A program made the translations under genes and the position numbers. Shown piece by piece: positions 46,533 to 59,706 of a stretch of DNA of 64,000 nt; within the stretch, counting starts at the first letter, position 1; each line of letters begins with the position of its first letter. Below the pieces are notes generated by a model. The model had not been told where the DNA came from. It was given only the letters and a program-made list of their open reading frames with translations, and searched no databases. Source of the stretch: Wurfbainia villosa (Eukaryota; Streptophyta; Magnoliopsida; Zingiberales; Zingiberaceae); NCBI GenBank assembly GCA_025175895.1, contig CM045991.1, positions 77,983,174 through 78,047,173 of the forward strand. Direction: 5' to 3'.

Positions 46533-49357
46533 TGTTAAATATGAAAAATTTAAAATACCAAAATAAATGGCCAAAAATTAAGAAAAATAATCCTGAAATT
46601 TTTTTAGAAATTTTAGGGAATTTTCTCAGCATTTTTCTGGATTCAAACGGAGCTCCGAACGAGATAATTACGGGGATAATTAATTTACTAAGGGATTAAT
46701 AAAAATAAAACCTAGGTTTTGATTTATTTATAAAGGGGTAGTTCGGATGTTTAGGGATCGATCCCAGTTTTCCCCGTCGCGCCGGTTTTCTTCCTCGCGA
46801 CTTTATCTCTGCGATTCTCCCAAGGCTAGCTTTTCCTTCGCGAAAACCTCCTCGCCACAGCCGGTAGCCCTCCTCGCCTCTGACCACCATGCACCACACC
46901 CCTACATTCTTCACGAGTTTCCCCTCTTTGTCATTGCCACCCGAGCCAGCCTTGTCGATCTCAGCTGCCCGTGTCCTTGCGGTCGGCCACTCCTCTGCAA
47001 GTGCCGGCAATGCCGCCTTTCCCTGTGTCTGTAGCCACCATAGTGCCACCACCGCTTCTCCTTCCCTGTGTCCGTAGCCACCGCAGTGCCGCCATCGCTT
47101 CTCCTTCCCTGTGCCCGTAGCCGCCGCAATTAGCAGCGATGCCGCCCTCCTCACCTCTGACCAACGCACATCGCGCTTCTCCTATTTCTATGAGCACCGC
47201 CGCCCAGATCGCGGCGCCACCGCCCACGAGACGCCTCCTCCTCTGCCCTTCTAGTTGAGCGTCGCCGGAGTAGGTAAGAGTTGTTTCTTTTTCCTATCTT
47301 GGATGACTGTGAGTTAGGGATTCTATTCGGCCGACTGTGTTCGGTGTGAAGGGCTGCGATTTTGGTTGAAACAGTTGTGTTTTGTGTGGAGGGTTTGATG
47401 CCGATGAGGTTTCCACAGCTGGTAAGGTTTCTTTCCTCTTTTTATTATTGGTAGATGCTATGGTCGAATTAGGGGTTGTTAATTCAGGGATTTTTGCAAA
47501 CTGTGTTGGGGGGGAAATTGAGTTGGAGATCTGATTTGGGGGAAGGATTGGCTGCCGGTGGGATCCTAGGGCTGGTAAGCACGATTTTGGTGTTATTCGG
47601 TTGATCATTATTGTATTCGGTTGATATTGGATGGTTGGATGATATTTTGTTGATTTCGGATAAAATTTGGGTTGTGGGATGGATCTACTTTGGGTGAGTT
47701 AGCTGTGAGGTTTTGTTTGGATGTTGTACGCATGATGATAGGGGTTTAGAAATCATATTCGAGTAATTGGATGAAAAGATGGTTTTATTAGGTGGAAGGT
47801 GATCGAGATTTTATTAAGCCATTGGGTTAATTGGTTATGTAGAAAAAAAATCAATTAAGTATTCGATTTGATGGTGGATTTCATTTTTGTGCTTAACAAT
47901 AGTTATGTTGTATGCAGGTTTCGATCACGAGGCAGGTCCACGGGCGTGACGATTGCATTGTTTTCTCGACCATTTAATCAGGCAGATATTTTGACTTATC
48001 TCTTAGATATAGTCATGTTGATATGCTAGTTAGTATAGCTTACAATAATTTTCATGTTTATGTGCCTTGCATGTTTTTGGTGCCTACTTGATACATGCAT
48101 TTGAACGGTTTATAGTTATATCTCCACTGTTTTACTTGGATCATTGATATGTACTTTTTGGTTGTGCATATTATTCGTATATGTATTTTAGTTGGTATTA
48201 CATGCTTTAGTATCATGCACCATCTTGCATAATTGCATGCTAGTTGGACGGGGTTCCTTTATAGTTGGGTCTGCAGCCAGTTACATGGTCTGCACACGCT
48301 GTCACTCATGGGTTAGTGGTACATCAGGAGGGTGTGAGAAGTTGCTCTGTCAGGCTCCGCTAGTCCGCTCATGGGTAGCAATGAGGCAGCGTGGTAGCGG
48401 GCAGGGATCCCTCCTCTGGTCTACGACACTGGGAGATGAGAGTTTTGCTCTCCCACTGCTTGGGGCGAGGAGGATTAGGTGTACTCGACAAAGATCCGCC
48501 CACTCTGGCCACCAGAGCGTGATGGAAGAGTGCACATTTGTCATAGCCCTACCCACTCGGATTCACCATCACGTGTGAGGCGGCTGACTGGTGTCAGGGG
48601 TGACCATGTCATTTGCACCGCATGCATTTTCCATGGATAGCATTTGTATTGTGTTTGTTGCATTTTTATTGCTGCCTTGGATGTTGCATATGATTACCAT
48701 GTATACAGGATACATATTTGTATATGGTCTGACGACTTTATTTCTTCTAGTATGGAACATGCTCCTATATCAGGGTAGGAGATTCAGGTAAGTATAGTCC
48801 TTTTGTATTTCTTTCTAGCATACCCTATATATGAGACTGTACTAGCATGATTGTTATTGTTAGCTATATCTTACTTTGTATATCGACTATATCCGTTGAG
48901 TTCTTTGAACTTACCACTGTTGTTGTATATCTATTTGGGATGAAGTCAGAGAGTCCAAGCCAAACCCTCATCATGATAGTTTTTATTGGTTATTTGATTT
49001 ATGTTTTTGGATATTTTGATTAGAAGATATGTTTAGGACTGGAGTTGGTTTTATGTACTCGTGGATATTTGGTATGTCCTTATGGACCTTTATTCGGATT
49101 TTTATTCGATTGGATTTGGTTGAGTATTCCTGCCCAGATGGCAGAAGGGGTAGGTTTAGATGTGATATACTTTTGGTTATATTGTTTGATTGTTGGCCTG
49201 AGGCCTATTTATGACCTGCGTGTATTGTTTGGATTCCGGTCGTGTTGACCGATGTATAGTGGTCGTGTAGGCCTTGTATGCAAGATTGGTATTGTCACTC
49301 GTACAGGGGAGATGCTGCCAGATTTTTGTCTGGCGGGGACTCCCTCGGGGCGTGACA
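46533..49357 (+). mobile_element. E7 5' LTR (2825 bp), Tekay-like gypsy
   Basis: It starts TGTTAAATATG inside E6 gag and ends GGGGCGTGACA, followed by an exact primer site. A TATA box (TATAAAG, 46729-46735) precedes a GC-rich, gene-like leader (46740-47280) with a 43-bp tandem repeat. Small frames in the leader occur on both strands and have no family signature. The rest of the LTR shows no gene. Confidence 0.88.
47021..47135 (+). repeat. 43-bp tandem repeat in E7 leader
   Basis: Units begin with CCCTGTG at 47021, 47064 and 47107 and carry GTAGCCACC..GTGCC..; the third unit is partial. Confidence 0.8.
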
Positions 49358-49364
49358 ATTTATT

Positions 49365-49376
49365 TGGTATCAGAGC
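49365..49376 (+). other. E7 primer-binding site
   Basis: TGGTATCAGAGC, the exact plant Met-tRNA-type site, lies seven bases after the LTR end. The same spacing is seen in H. Confidence 0.9.
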
Positions 49377-49635
49377 TCTAGGTTTATGAGTTCCTAGGGG
49401 TTTTTGTATTTGTCGAAGTTCGCTACGTTTGGCAGATTTTTGCGGGTCAATTTGGAAAAATTTTGGATTGGTATAGATTTCTGACGATTTTTATGTTTCG
49501 AAAATTCGAGGTATTATTGACGAGGACAATTTGGGGATTTGGCGGCGACGGGACCTCTCCTAGCGGCAAAATAGGTATGATGATTAATTTCATATGTTTT
49601 TACTTGTAGTAACATCTGGTAAAAATTTAACAGAT

Positions 49636-51060
49636 ATGAGACGAGGTGGGCATGCTCCTACGCCAAGATGTGGTGCGGGGCGGCCACGCCAGAGGACATT
49701 GAGATCTTTGGCGACGGAGTTGCCAGAAAGATCTACTGAGGGTGAGCATGTTGATCAGGGTCAGATTCCACATGGTGCTGTGGGAGTCATGGATCCTCAG
49801 TCCTCGGCGGTTCCTCCTCCAGAGATACCCACTGGGTATCCGATGTACCGATGGGAGACCTGCTACACTTCAAACACTCAAAGTAGGGCTCACACTACAG
49901 CACCGACAAGCCCGTCGGTGGTGTCCTGACGGCCCCACACTCGATATCTACCCCTGCTCAGGTAGCGACACCATTTACAGTTGTTTTGCCAGCTCCTGCG
50001 ACGACCCCTACTCATCCTACTGATGTGGCCGCGGCACGAGCTCAGATTCCCGGTTCACCTTATTCAGCGAAGAGACTGATCCGAGCGTGGCTTAGTCTTG
50101 GATCGAGACTATGGAGCGTACTTTCTACTATATGGTCTGCTCCAAATGGGAGAAGGCAGAGTTGGAGCCCTTCCATTTACGAGGCGAGGCCGAGGTCTAG
50201 TGGGACATGCAGTGCTCGATCATCGGTGAGCAACAGATTACCCGGGCGAGATTCAGAGAGGCCTTTGAGAGTCAGTACTTCCCACGATCATATCAGATGA
50301 TGCATCGTCAGGATTTTCTGAGTCTACGACAGAATAATCACTCAGTGATGGAGTATAATGCAGAATTTAATCGGTTAGCCAGGTTTTATCCAGAGTTAGT
50401 CGCTGAGGACAGGTCACGTATGATGCAATTTGTTCAGGGACTAGATGGGCATCTTCAAGTCAAGATGACAAGATTTGGCAGTTCTTCCTACCGAGAGGCA
50501 TTGGATAGAGCTTTATTGATCGAGTTGGCTCAATAGAGAGCTAATAATGACAGGAAGAGAAAACAGACAGAACGAACCACAGGACAGACCCAACAGCCAC
50601 AGACTACTGGACAGCAGTAAAGTGGCCATAGTCAGTCGGGTCAGAGTCACTCTGGGGCATCTAGCCAGCCTCAGAAATCAGGACGATCTTCAGCTGGACC
50701 CTCCCGATCTTCTCAGCAGAGACAGAGGCCGCCCAATAGTGACACCTATTGTACCCATTGTGGGTCGAGAGAGCATATCATCTCAGCCTGCACCTTGGGA
50801 CAGTCAGTTTGCTATTATTGCAAACTGCCTGGACACTTGAGCCGAGATTGTTCGTTGAAGGCCCAGCATGTGGCTTCCAGGGTTTCTATCCAGGGAGGAC
50901 AGTTGCGTCAGTCTGGGACTTAGAGAGGGGGACAAATAGCCAGACCTTTGCAACGCCAGCAGAGGACAACTTCCCCTACATGAGTCGCATATGGCATTCA
51001 TGGACAGGAGTACTCCAATGCTCATACGATGTCACAGGATTCTGTTTCAGACCACGATGA
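49636..51060 (+). pseudogene. E7 gag
   Basis: The start chosen is ATG 49636 (MRRGGHAPTPRCGAGRPRQR), typical of Tekay-type gag. After frameshifts the Retrotrans_gag core is open at 50207-50536 (FREAFESQYFP, DFLSLRQNNHSVMEYNAEF), with an upstream TAG where a Trp is usual and a TAG at its end. Downstream is a Gln/Ser-rich linker, then a complete CCHC knuckle CYYCKLPGHLSRDC at about 50809-50850. The knuckle is intact though the gene is not. Confidence 0.82.
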
Positions 51061-53626
51061 TCGATGCAGCCCGACCACTAGTACAAGATGCATCGCGATC
51101 GTGATCGACATCAATCCGCATCCCCGCCATCGTTCAGGACTAGCCGTAGCTATCAGTACAGTACCAGTCGCAGCCTTCATACTAGCCTTCGTATCATCCT
51201 CAGGCCCAGGCATAGCCACCTCTGGCAGTGCTACCACCTCCACCGCCACCGGAGACTGGGCGGATTCATGCGATTACTAGAGAGGATGCGCAGCGAGCCA
51301 ACGAATCCGTTTTTTGTGGTATGGTTTCACTTTATGCATTTTCAACTATTATGTTAATTGATACTGACAGTTCACATTCGTTTATTTCTCGTGCATTTAT
51401 GAGAGAGATTGGTAGACTACCTACTATTAGATCACAGCGATTGATCGTTTCCCTACCGTCTGGTGATACGTTGGACGTTACCTAGGAGGTCCGAGGTTGT
51501 CCCTTAGATTTCGGTAACATCATTCTTACTGTAGATTTATTGGTACTAGACATGGTCGAGTTCGACATTATCCTGGGCATGGATTGGCTGTCAGCATATC
51601 ATGCCATAGTTGATTGCTAGACAAGGGTGGTCACTTTCCGACCTCCGAACCAACCCTCGTGGGATTTCACTGGCATCTGGGATGATGGCATATCGACCAT
51701 GCTCGTGGCTTTTATTGCATGGTTGCCAGGGTTTTCTATTATCTATGATCAATGTAGAAGATAGTGGTGACTCTCAGATCGCTGACATTCCTATTATCTG
51801 AGAATTTTCGAATGTCTTTCCAGAGGAGTTACCGGGCTTGCCTCCCAGAAGGCAAGTGGAGTTCACGATTGAGTTAATTCCTGGGATATCGCTGGCATCG
51901 AAAGCTCCTTATCGTATGGCCTCGAGAGAGTTGGACGAGTTAAAGGTTCAGCTCCAGGAGCTTTTGGACAGAGGTTTTATCCACCCTAGTGTATCACCCT
52001 GGGGTTCTCCAGTTCTTTTTGTGAAGAAGAAAGACTGTTCGATGAGATTATGCATCGACTACAGGCAGTTGAACGTCATCACCATCAAGAATAAATATCC
52101 CCTGCCCCATATTGAGAACTTGTTTGATCAGTCAGAGGTACATCAGTATATTCTAAGATTGATTTGTGGTCCGAATATCATCAATTAAGGGTTAGAGACT
52201 CATATTCGTAAGATGCTCCTGCATCGATATGGACACTATGAGTTTTTGGTAATGCCATTTGACCTTACCAATGCTACAGCGGTATTTATGGATTTGATGA
52301 ACCATGAATTTATGGATTTCCTCGATCGGTTCGTCATTGTCTTTATTGACGACATTCTGGTCTATTCTCGTTCTGAAGAGGAACACGCGCAGCATCTTTG
52401 CCTTGTTTTGGATAGGCTCCGACAGAAGCGACTCTATGCAAAGTTCAATAAGTGCACGTTTTGATTACCCTCAGTCAGTTTTCTGGGACATGTGGTTTCT
52501 AGTAGTGGCATTTCAATTGACCCCGTAAGATCGAGGTTGTCACTGCTTGGGAGCAAACCAAATCAGTTCAGAGGTTCAGCTTCTTAGGCTTGGCGGTTAT
52601 TACAGATGGTTCGTGAGGGTTTCTCGAGCATCGCTATGCCATTGACATGCCTTACCAGGAAGGGCATGAAGTTCACGTGGTTAGAGGCATGCGAGACCAG
52701 TTTCCAAGAGTTAAAGAAGAGACTGGTGTTGCCATCAGAGGACGACGGTTTCGTCCTTTATACCGATGTGTCTCATCAGGGTTTAGGCACAGTATTTATG
52801 CAGCACGGCAAGGTAGTCTCTTATGCTTCTCACAAGTTGAAGGAGCATGAGAAAAACTACCCCATTCATGATTTAGAGTTAGCTGCAATTATCTTTGCCT
52901 TGAAGATTTGGAGGCATCATTTATATGGTATTACATTTGAGATTCTCACTGATCATAAGAGTCTCAAATATCTATTTACTTGAAGGAACTCAATCTGCAT
53001 GAGAAGATGGATGGAGTTCTGAAGGATTATGACTGCATTCATTAGCTACCACCTGTGGAAAGCCAATGTGGTTGCCGATGCACTTAACCTAAGTCCCGAG
53101 GGACTTTAGCTTCCTACCGAGTTTTAGTCATGAATTTGATTCAGAGTTTCTCTGAGTTGTGCCTTGAGGAGTAGGGACCGACAGAGCAGGGCATTCTGGT
53201 TACCATGGTTGCTCAGTCATCTATCCGGATGAGAGTCCGGGAGGCTCAGGCCAGTGATCAGCACTTATAGTTCATTGACGGTCAGATAACTTCTGGACAG
53301 TAGACTGAGTTCACCCGAGATGACGAAGGTATTGTTTATTTCCAGGGTAGACTATGCGCACTCGCCTCACCGTCATGGAGGAGTTACTTCAGGAGGCTCA
53401 TCGCTCTCGATTTGCGATCCACCCAGGCAGAACCTGCATGTATCGAGATTTAAAGTGTATGTATTGGTGGAACAGCATGAAGAAAGACATCGCAGATTTT
53501 GTAGCTAGATGTCTAATTTATCAGCAGATAAAGGCTGAGCACCAGAGACCAGTTGGGTTACTTCAGAGGATTCCTATTCCAGAATGGAAGTTGGATCACA
53601 TTACCATGGATTTTGTGGTGGGTTTG
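51061..53626 (+). pseudogene. E7 pol: protease, RT, RNase H, integrase start
   Basis: Protease is open at 51228-51485; its active site reads LIDTDSSHSFIS, with Asp for the Gly of DTG. RT runs from about 51790 with YRMASRELDELK, LCIDYRQLN and an intact FIDDILVYS at about 52342-52365, but MPFDLTNA replaces the usual MPFGLTNA, and stops lie at 52186 and 52462. RNase H is open at 52606-52980 (LYTDVSHQGLGTV, YPIHDLELAAIIFALKIW, TDHKSLKYL). Integrase begins near 53354 with H/H ligands; its second C-x2-C cysteine is Tyr. It is cut by E8 at 53627 after MDFVVG. The chromodomain end and 3' LTR lie outside the window. Confidence 0.87.
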
Positions 53627-56600
53627 TGTCATGCCCGCCCTTTCGGTTCAGGGGCGTACGATCGATCGTACATACATGCATTACAGCGGAAGACTACATA
53701 TACTTCTTACAGTGGAAGACTTTAGAATTCTTTTTTTTCCCTTCTTTTAAACATAAACATGCATCATCATTTCATAATTACTTCTTTTTAATCATAGAGC
53801 ATGCATCATTATTTCCTAAGTACATAGTTCAAGTTCATAAAAATCATCTTAAAGGAAAAACATGCATAAGTATGGGAAACATAAATAGATCTCCTCTACC
53901 ATGCCACTACCATACACATTGTGCCCCTCCTGCTGCTCTCTTTAGTTTAGCCACCCTTTACCCTTATCTGAAGTACAAGGGAACATAAACTATAAGCACA
54001 TAGGCTTAGTAAGATCCTGTCCTACAAACAAAAACCATACGTCAAACATTAAACATAGAGTAGTGACATGATCATATAACACTTATAAGCATAACATTCA
54101 ATTAACATACAAAGACATATAAGCATGACATTCATGTAAACATACAAAAACATATAAGCACAGCATGCATATAAACATACCAGAACATAAACATCGCACT
54201 CATATAGACATTCAAGAACATAAATAAACATAACATGCATATAAGCATACAAGAACATAAGCAAGCATAAAATGCATATATCATACAAGAACATAAGCAA
54301 GCATAACATGCATATAGACATACAAGAACATAAGCAAGCATAACATGCATATAGACATACAAGAACATAAGCAAGCATAACATGCATATAGACATACAAG
54401 AACATAAGCAAGCATAACATGCATATAACATCATAATGATCCAGACTCGAACTAAGGATATATGCAGGATGCTCTTTGAAAACATATATTATAGGTATTT
54501 AAACATAATCTCAACATATTGGGCCCGACATTGTACCACATCATCATCATCATTGATCCCTAATAGACCCGAGGTAGCTAATCCCAACCCACTAGAGTAC
54601 TAGGCCCAGATTAAGTCCGCCTAGGGGCAAGATAATGTAAGCCCATCCTAAGCCTCAGACTTATGACCGTCCTAGGCATCCGGGAGCCCATCCTGCATCG
54701 AGTCCGTACGATCACGACGTCGACCCAGGCACGTAGGAGCCCATCCCTTGGACCTTGTTAGGTCCTGCATAAGCCATGCAGAAAGTAAAATATATATCAT
54801 GCTTCTTATCATAACATATCATTTTTCTTTTCATAAACATATCATGTTCCTTATCATGGCATATCCTGTTTCTTCTCCATATCATAACATATTTCTTCTT
54901 CATAACATATCATATTGCTTTTCATAACATATAATGTTCCCTCTTCATAACATATCATATTTCTTTTCATACATATCATGTTCTTTCTTTATAACATATC
55001 ATACGTTCATACAATTTACAAGGCCATGAGTATAACATGATCATGCATTTAACATGGTAATGAGCAGAACATAATCATGCATTCCTACAATTAACATGGA
55101 CATATGGTAGTGACATATAAACCAATCATACTAAACAACTTGAGAAAGGACTACTTAACATCATGCTAACATCACACACATATAGGGCATGGCATAAACA
55201 TCATGAACAAACATAACATGTTGTAATCTAAACTTCATGGAGTTCTAGCAAAATTTTAAATCCTAAACAACTTATATAAAATCTAACTAACCACATATTA
55301 ATTTTTTTCGCATATAAATCATGGCATGGAAGGCACTTAGGAGTTTAGATAAGTCTTGGCCGAGAGCTTCAAGGAATCCTAAGGTCCATTTCTTAAATCT
55401 AGCTTAGATATCAACATGTTACCTTCATCTACATTCATAACAACTTATAGATCATAGTATAATAGACCTAAATGGGTCTTGGCCGAATGGTTCAAGGAAC
55501 TTAAAGGATCAACCACTTAAATTTATGTTAACTAACAACATGTTACCTTCATCTATATTCATAACATAGCATGACAACTTATAGATTATAGCATAATAGA
55601 CCTACATGGGTCTTGGCAGATAGTTCAAGGAACTTAAAGGATCAACCACTTAAATTTAGGTTAGCTAACAACATGTTATCTTCATCTAACATCAAAACAT
55701 ATCATGAACTCATCTAGAGTATAGCATAGAACATGTTATCTCCATCTAACATCAAAACATATCATGAACTCATCTAGAGCATAGCATAGAACATGTTTTC
55801 ATCATTTAACATCAAGACATAGCATGAACTCGTCTAGAGCATGGCATAAAAAAAACATTAGGGGTCCAAAGGGGGCTTGGCCGAGAGTTATATGAGGGTT
55901 TGAAGATCAACCACTTAACCAAACATATCTAGAAACCTATCATCATCATATTCATACAAGGTATAGCATGGATCATCATGGAAAACACAAAGAATGGTCT
56001 TGGCCGAAACTTTCTTGAAGTTTTTAAGATCTAACACTTAACCAAACCAATCTAGCAACCTATCATCATCATATTCATACAAGGTATAGCATGGATCATC
56101 ATGGAAAACACAAAGAAGGGTCTTGGCCGAAAGTTCATGACTCAGTTTACATAATAACATCAATCAAAACAACTTGTATTTAGGTGAGGAGATACTTACA
56201 TCCTTCGCTTTGTTAATAGTTGGAAAATACCCTAGGTTGTGCCAAGATTAGAGCCTTCTCCTAGCTTGGTTAGCTTTCGAAAAAATGGAAGAGGGAGCCT
56301 AGGGTTTTCGGTGAGGAAGAAGAAGAGGAGAAGTGGAGAATGAAAATTGGGTTTTCTCTTGTCTCTTCATTCCCTATTTATTCACTTGAAGGTGTCCCTT
56401 AGCCTCCCTTACCCTTATCTATCATTTCCCATATTCCTCTAATAGCACAACCCTGCTGGGCTTCTGGTTATTAGATGCATCTTAGGACTTAGCTATCTAC
56501 TAGAGGTTTGGTGTTCAATTCCTAGGCCATGCATCCTTTTTGGCTCTATTTCTTTTATTTTTTGAAAGAGCCCACATAAAGCTCATTATAATCATGCAAA

Positions 56601-56639
56601 AATTCTTGTAAAATTGCTAGGAATTTTACGGGCATTACA
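53627..56639 (-). mobile_element. E8 3' LTR (3013 bp), Tekay chromovirus
   Basis: On the minus strand it starts TGTAATGCCCG at 56639 and ends GGGCGGGCATGACA at 53627, inside E7 integrase. It matches 61377-64000 at high identity, with small indels at GC-rich spots. It holds five 37-bp tandem units (54249-54432) and many CATAACATATCAT words. Long hydrophobic frames through the repeat are not genes. Confidence 0.92.
54249..54432 (-). repeat. 37-bp minisatellite, about five units (3' LTR copy)
   Basis: Units with ACAAGAACATAAGCAAGCAT begin at 54249, 54285, 54322, 54359 and 54396. Worn copies extend left to about 54130. The period is not a multiple of three, so all minus-strand frames stay open through it. 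Confidence 0.88.
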
Positions 56640-56660
56640 ATCCTTCATACCTTTTAAAAG
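56640..56660 (-). other. E8 polypurine tract (probable)
   Basis: The complement of ATCCTTCATACCTTTT, mostly purine (AAAAGGTATGAAGGAT), stands directly before the LTR start on the minus strand. Confidence 0.6.
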
Positions 56661-56675
56661 TTTCATCCTCGAAAC

Positions 56676-58070
56676 TTAGAACAACTCTGGGTACTTCTGT
56701 TTCATGTCCTCCTCGCGTTCCCAAGTAGCTTCTTCGTATCGTTGATTTTGCCACAGGACCTTCACTAAGGGCACCTCTTTATTCCTTAGCCTTTTGACTT
56801 CTCGGTCTAGTATCTGGATAGGCCGACTTTCATAACTCAGGTCCTCTTGAACTTGCACTGTTTGTGGCTCGATCACTTGGTCCGTACTGGAAATGCACTT
56901 CTTGAGCATCGAAACGTGGAACACGTTGTGAATAGCCGACATCTCTTGAGGTAGCTCTAGCTCATAAGCTACCTTGCCAACTCTCTTCAATATCGAATAC
57001 GATCCCACATAGCGCAGACTCAGCTTACCCTTCCTTCCGAATCTCAACACTCCCTTCATAGGGGCCAATTTGAGGAATACTAGATCCCCGACTTCGAATT
57101 CCAATGGTCTACGCCGCATATCTGCATAGCTCTTTTGCCGGCTCTGAGCAGTTTCAATTCTTTAGCGGATGTTCTATATAGCTCGGGTGGTGTCGTCAAT
57201 GAAATCTGTCTGGAGTCTCATCCCCTTCTTTTCACCACCCTCGTACCAGCATATTAGAGATCTACATTTCCTCCCGTATAGAGCCTCGTAGGGCGCCATT
57301 CCAATAGTAGCTTGGTAGCTATTGTTGTAGGCGAATTCTGCCAAGCATAAGTATCGGCACCAGCTCCCTTTGAAATCCAGGGCGCAAGCTCGTAACATAT
57401 CCTCCAGTACTTGATTTACCCTTTCGGTCTGTCCGTCCGTCTGAGGATGGAAGGCAGTACTGAATAATAGCTTCGTGCCAAGGGCCTTCTGAACACATTC
57501 CCAGAAATGGGAAATAAAATGACCATCTCTGTCAGAAATGATGGTCTTAGGAATCCCATGTAATCTGATAATTTCCTTAGCATATAATTGAGCCAGTTGC
57601 TCAGTCGAATAGGTCATCTTGATTGCTAAGAAGTGGGCAGACTTCGTCAATCTGTCCACAATTACCCATATAGCATCATATCCGTTTGTCGTCTTGGGCA
57701 ATCCTGAGATGAAATCCATAGAAATATCTTCCCATTTCCATTCTGGAATTTGGATCGGCTGCAGTGTTCCTCCAGGTCTCTGGTGTTCTGCTTTAACCCT
57801 CTGGCAGGTCAGGCAGGTACTGACATACTGAGCCACATCTCTTTTCATACCGAACCACCAGAATTTTCTTTTCAGATCTTGGTACATCTTGGTGGTTCCA
57901 GGATGCATCGCATAAGGAGTTCCGTGAGCTTCCTCAAATATCTTCTTCCGTAATTCTGGATTATCGGGAATACACAAGCGATCCCTGAGGTAGAGTATTC
58001 CACTATTCGGAGAATCTGAAAATCCTTTCCTTCTAGGACCTCTTGCTTGACCCTCGCATGCTCGGGTCAC
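56676..58070 (-). pseudogene. E8 integrase with chromodomain-like C-terminus
   Basis: One frame of about 465 codons from 58070, broken by two close stops at 57174 and 57162. Zinc ligands lie in HGTPYAMHPG and CLTCQRVKAEHQRP. The catalytic Asp, Asp and Glu are present in MDFISGLP, ISDRDGHF and QTERVNQVLED. The C-terminal part (57119-56676) has GDLVFLKLAPMKG and FHVSMLKK, then a chromodomain-like end (ERPIQ-type ILDRE, PLVKVLW, EATWE) that ends PELF, as in Tekay/Del chromoviruses. Such domains are thought to guide insertion into heterochromatin. Both stops fit CAG/CAA-to-TAG/TAA transitions. Confidence 0.9.
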
Positions 58071-59520
58071 GGGTTTACTTTTCCAATATATCGTCGAGCA
58101 GCGTCGATGCTATCATCGTAGTCGAAAGTTGTCCGAAATGATTTCAACCTCCTAACGCATAATTTCCTTTTCTAAGGGCCGAGATAATACTGATAGAGAC
58201 AATTAGGTGGCGCAGGACTTCCTGCTGAGTGCATCGACCACCTTGTTCGCTTTTCCTGGATGGTAGAAGATCTCGCAGTCATAATCCTTGACGAGCTCGA
58301 GCCATCTGCATTGTCTCATGTTCAGGTCCTTATGTGTGAAGATATATTTGGACTCGGTGTCTGTATAAATCCTAAGCTCCATATAGATAATGCCTCCATG
58401 TTTTTAGAGCAAAGACCACGGTACGCTAAGTGGGATAATTCCTTTCATATTCTTTGAGTTTCCTAGAGGCGTAGGGAATGACCTTGCCATTCTGCATGAG
58501 TACAGCTCCGAGTCTCAACTTGGAAGCGTCGCTATACATGTCGAAGCCTTCGTTACTGTCCAAAAGAGAAAGGATTAGACCGCTGGTCAGTCTCTTTTTC
58601 AATTCTGTGAAACTCTTCTCACAGGTGTCCGTCCATTCATACTTTTTGTTCTTTCTGGTGAGGACTGTCATAGGGGCTGCAATTCTAGAGAAGTTCTCTA
58701 CAAACTTCCTGTAGTAGCTTGCTAGCCCAAGAAAGCTTCTTCCCTCGCTGGCATTCTTTGGTCGGTTCCAGATTAATCTTTATTGGGTCTACCATCACTC
58801 CGTGCTTGGATATAACGTGACCCAAAAATGATACTTGATCGAGCCAGAATTCGCATTTGGAGAACTTTGCATACAGCTGCTTTTCTCGAAGAATCTGTAA
58901 TTCCATATTCAGGTGTTCTGCGTGCTCTTCTAGGGTTCTCGAATATATCAGTATATCGTCGATGAAAACGATTACAAATTTGTCAAGGAATGCCGAGAAT
59001 ACCCGATTCATCAGATCCATGAACATAGTAGGTGCATTCGTCACTCCGAAGGGCATAACTACGAACTCGTAATGTCCGTATCTTGTTCAAAAAGTCGTCT
59101 TTGGTATATCATCTGGTTTAACTTTCACTTGATGAAAGCCAGACCTCAGGTCAATCTTAGAGAAGATGGTGGCACCCTTTAGCTGGTTGAACAGGTCGTC
59201 AATCCGCGGTAAAGGTTATCTCACATTATTTAGCTCGGTAGTCTATGCACATTCGCATAGACCCATCTTTCTTCTTCACACAAGATCTTTGGAGCTCCCC
59301 GTGGAGAGCGACTTGGGCATATGAGTCCCTTGTCGAGTAACTCCTGTAGCTGTCCCTGAAGTTCCTTCAATTCAGCCGATGCAATACGGTAAGGTGCTTT
59401 AGAGATCGGGTTAGTACCAGGAATCAATTTGATCTCAAATTCAATTTCTCTATCTCTATCCGGGCTAACCCCGTAGTTCATCCGGGAATACCTGCGGGTA
59501 GTTGCATACAACTCTGACAT
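58071..59520 (-). pseudogene. E8 RT and RNase H
   Basis: RT begins near 59520 (YRIASAELKELQGQLQ), is shifted after the SPRGAP tract, and is open again at 59056-58685 with MPFGVTNAP, the catalytic FIDDILIYS (about 58950-58975) and SFLGHVIS. RNase H is open at 58671-58426 (MYSDASKLRLGAVLMQ, SRKLKEYERNYPT), and its remainder to about 58200 is in broken frames, ending near KANKVVDALSRK. The active-site aspartates that can be read are intact. Confidence 0.87.
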
Positions 59521-59706
59521 CTTCTAGCTCCGGTCCTCGGCTTGACTTGTATCAACCACATGTGCTAGAAACCCAGTGCATCCACTGTCTAACATCTTGC
59601 GCACCTGCAGAGCTGATAGAAATTTATCGATTCTTCTCCTTGGCTCTCCAATAAATTCAAACATAGGTTCTGCCTCCGACTGGAAGACCACTTTTCTTTT
59701 ACGGCA

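Noticed and set aside
46747..47227. Several overlapping frames in the E7 leader, as if a host gene
   Set aside because: They are GC-rich frames on both strands around a tandem repeat, inside a well-bounded LTR.
54249..54432. CRISPR-like regular repeats
   Set aside because: The 37-bp units adjoin directly with no unique spacers, and the setting is a plant LTR.
54049..54485. Long hydrophobic frames rich in Met, Leu, Cys and Tyr, as if a membrane protein (also 61805-62191)
   Set aside because: They come from the 37-bp tandem repeat, whose three-unit period stays open in all frames; no start context or family match is visible.
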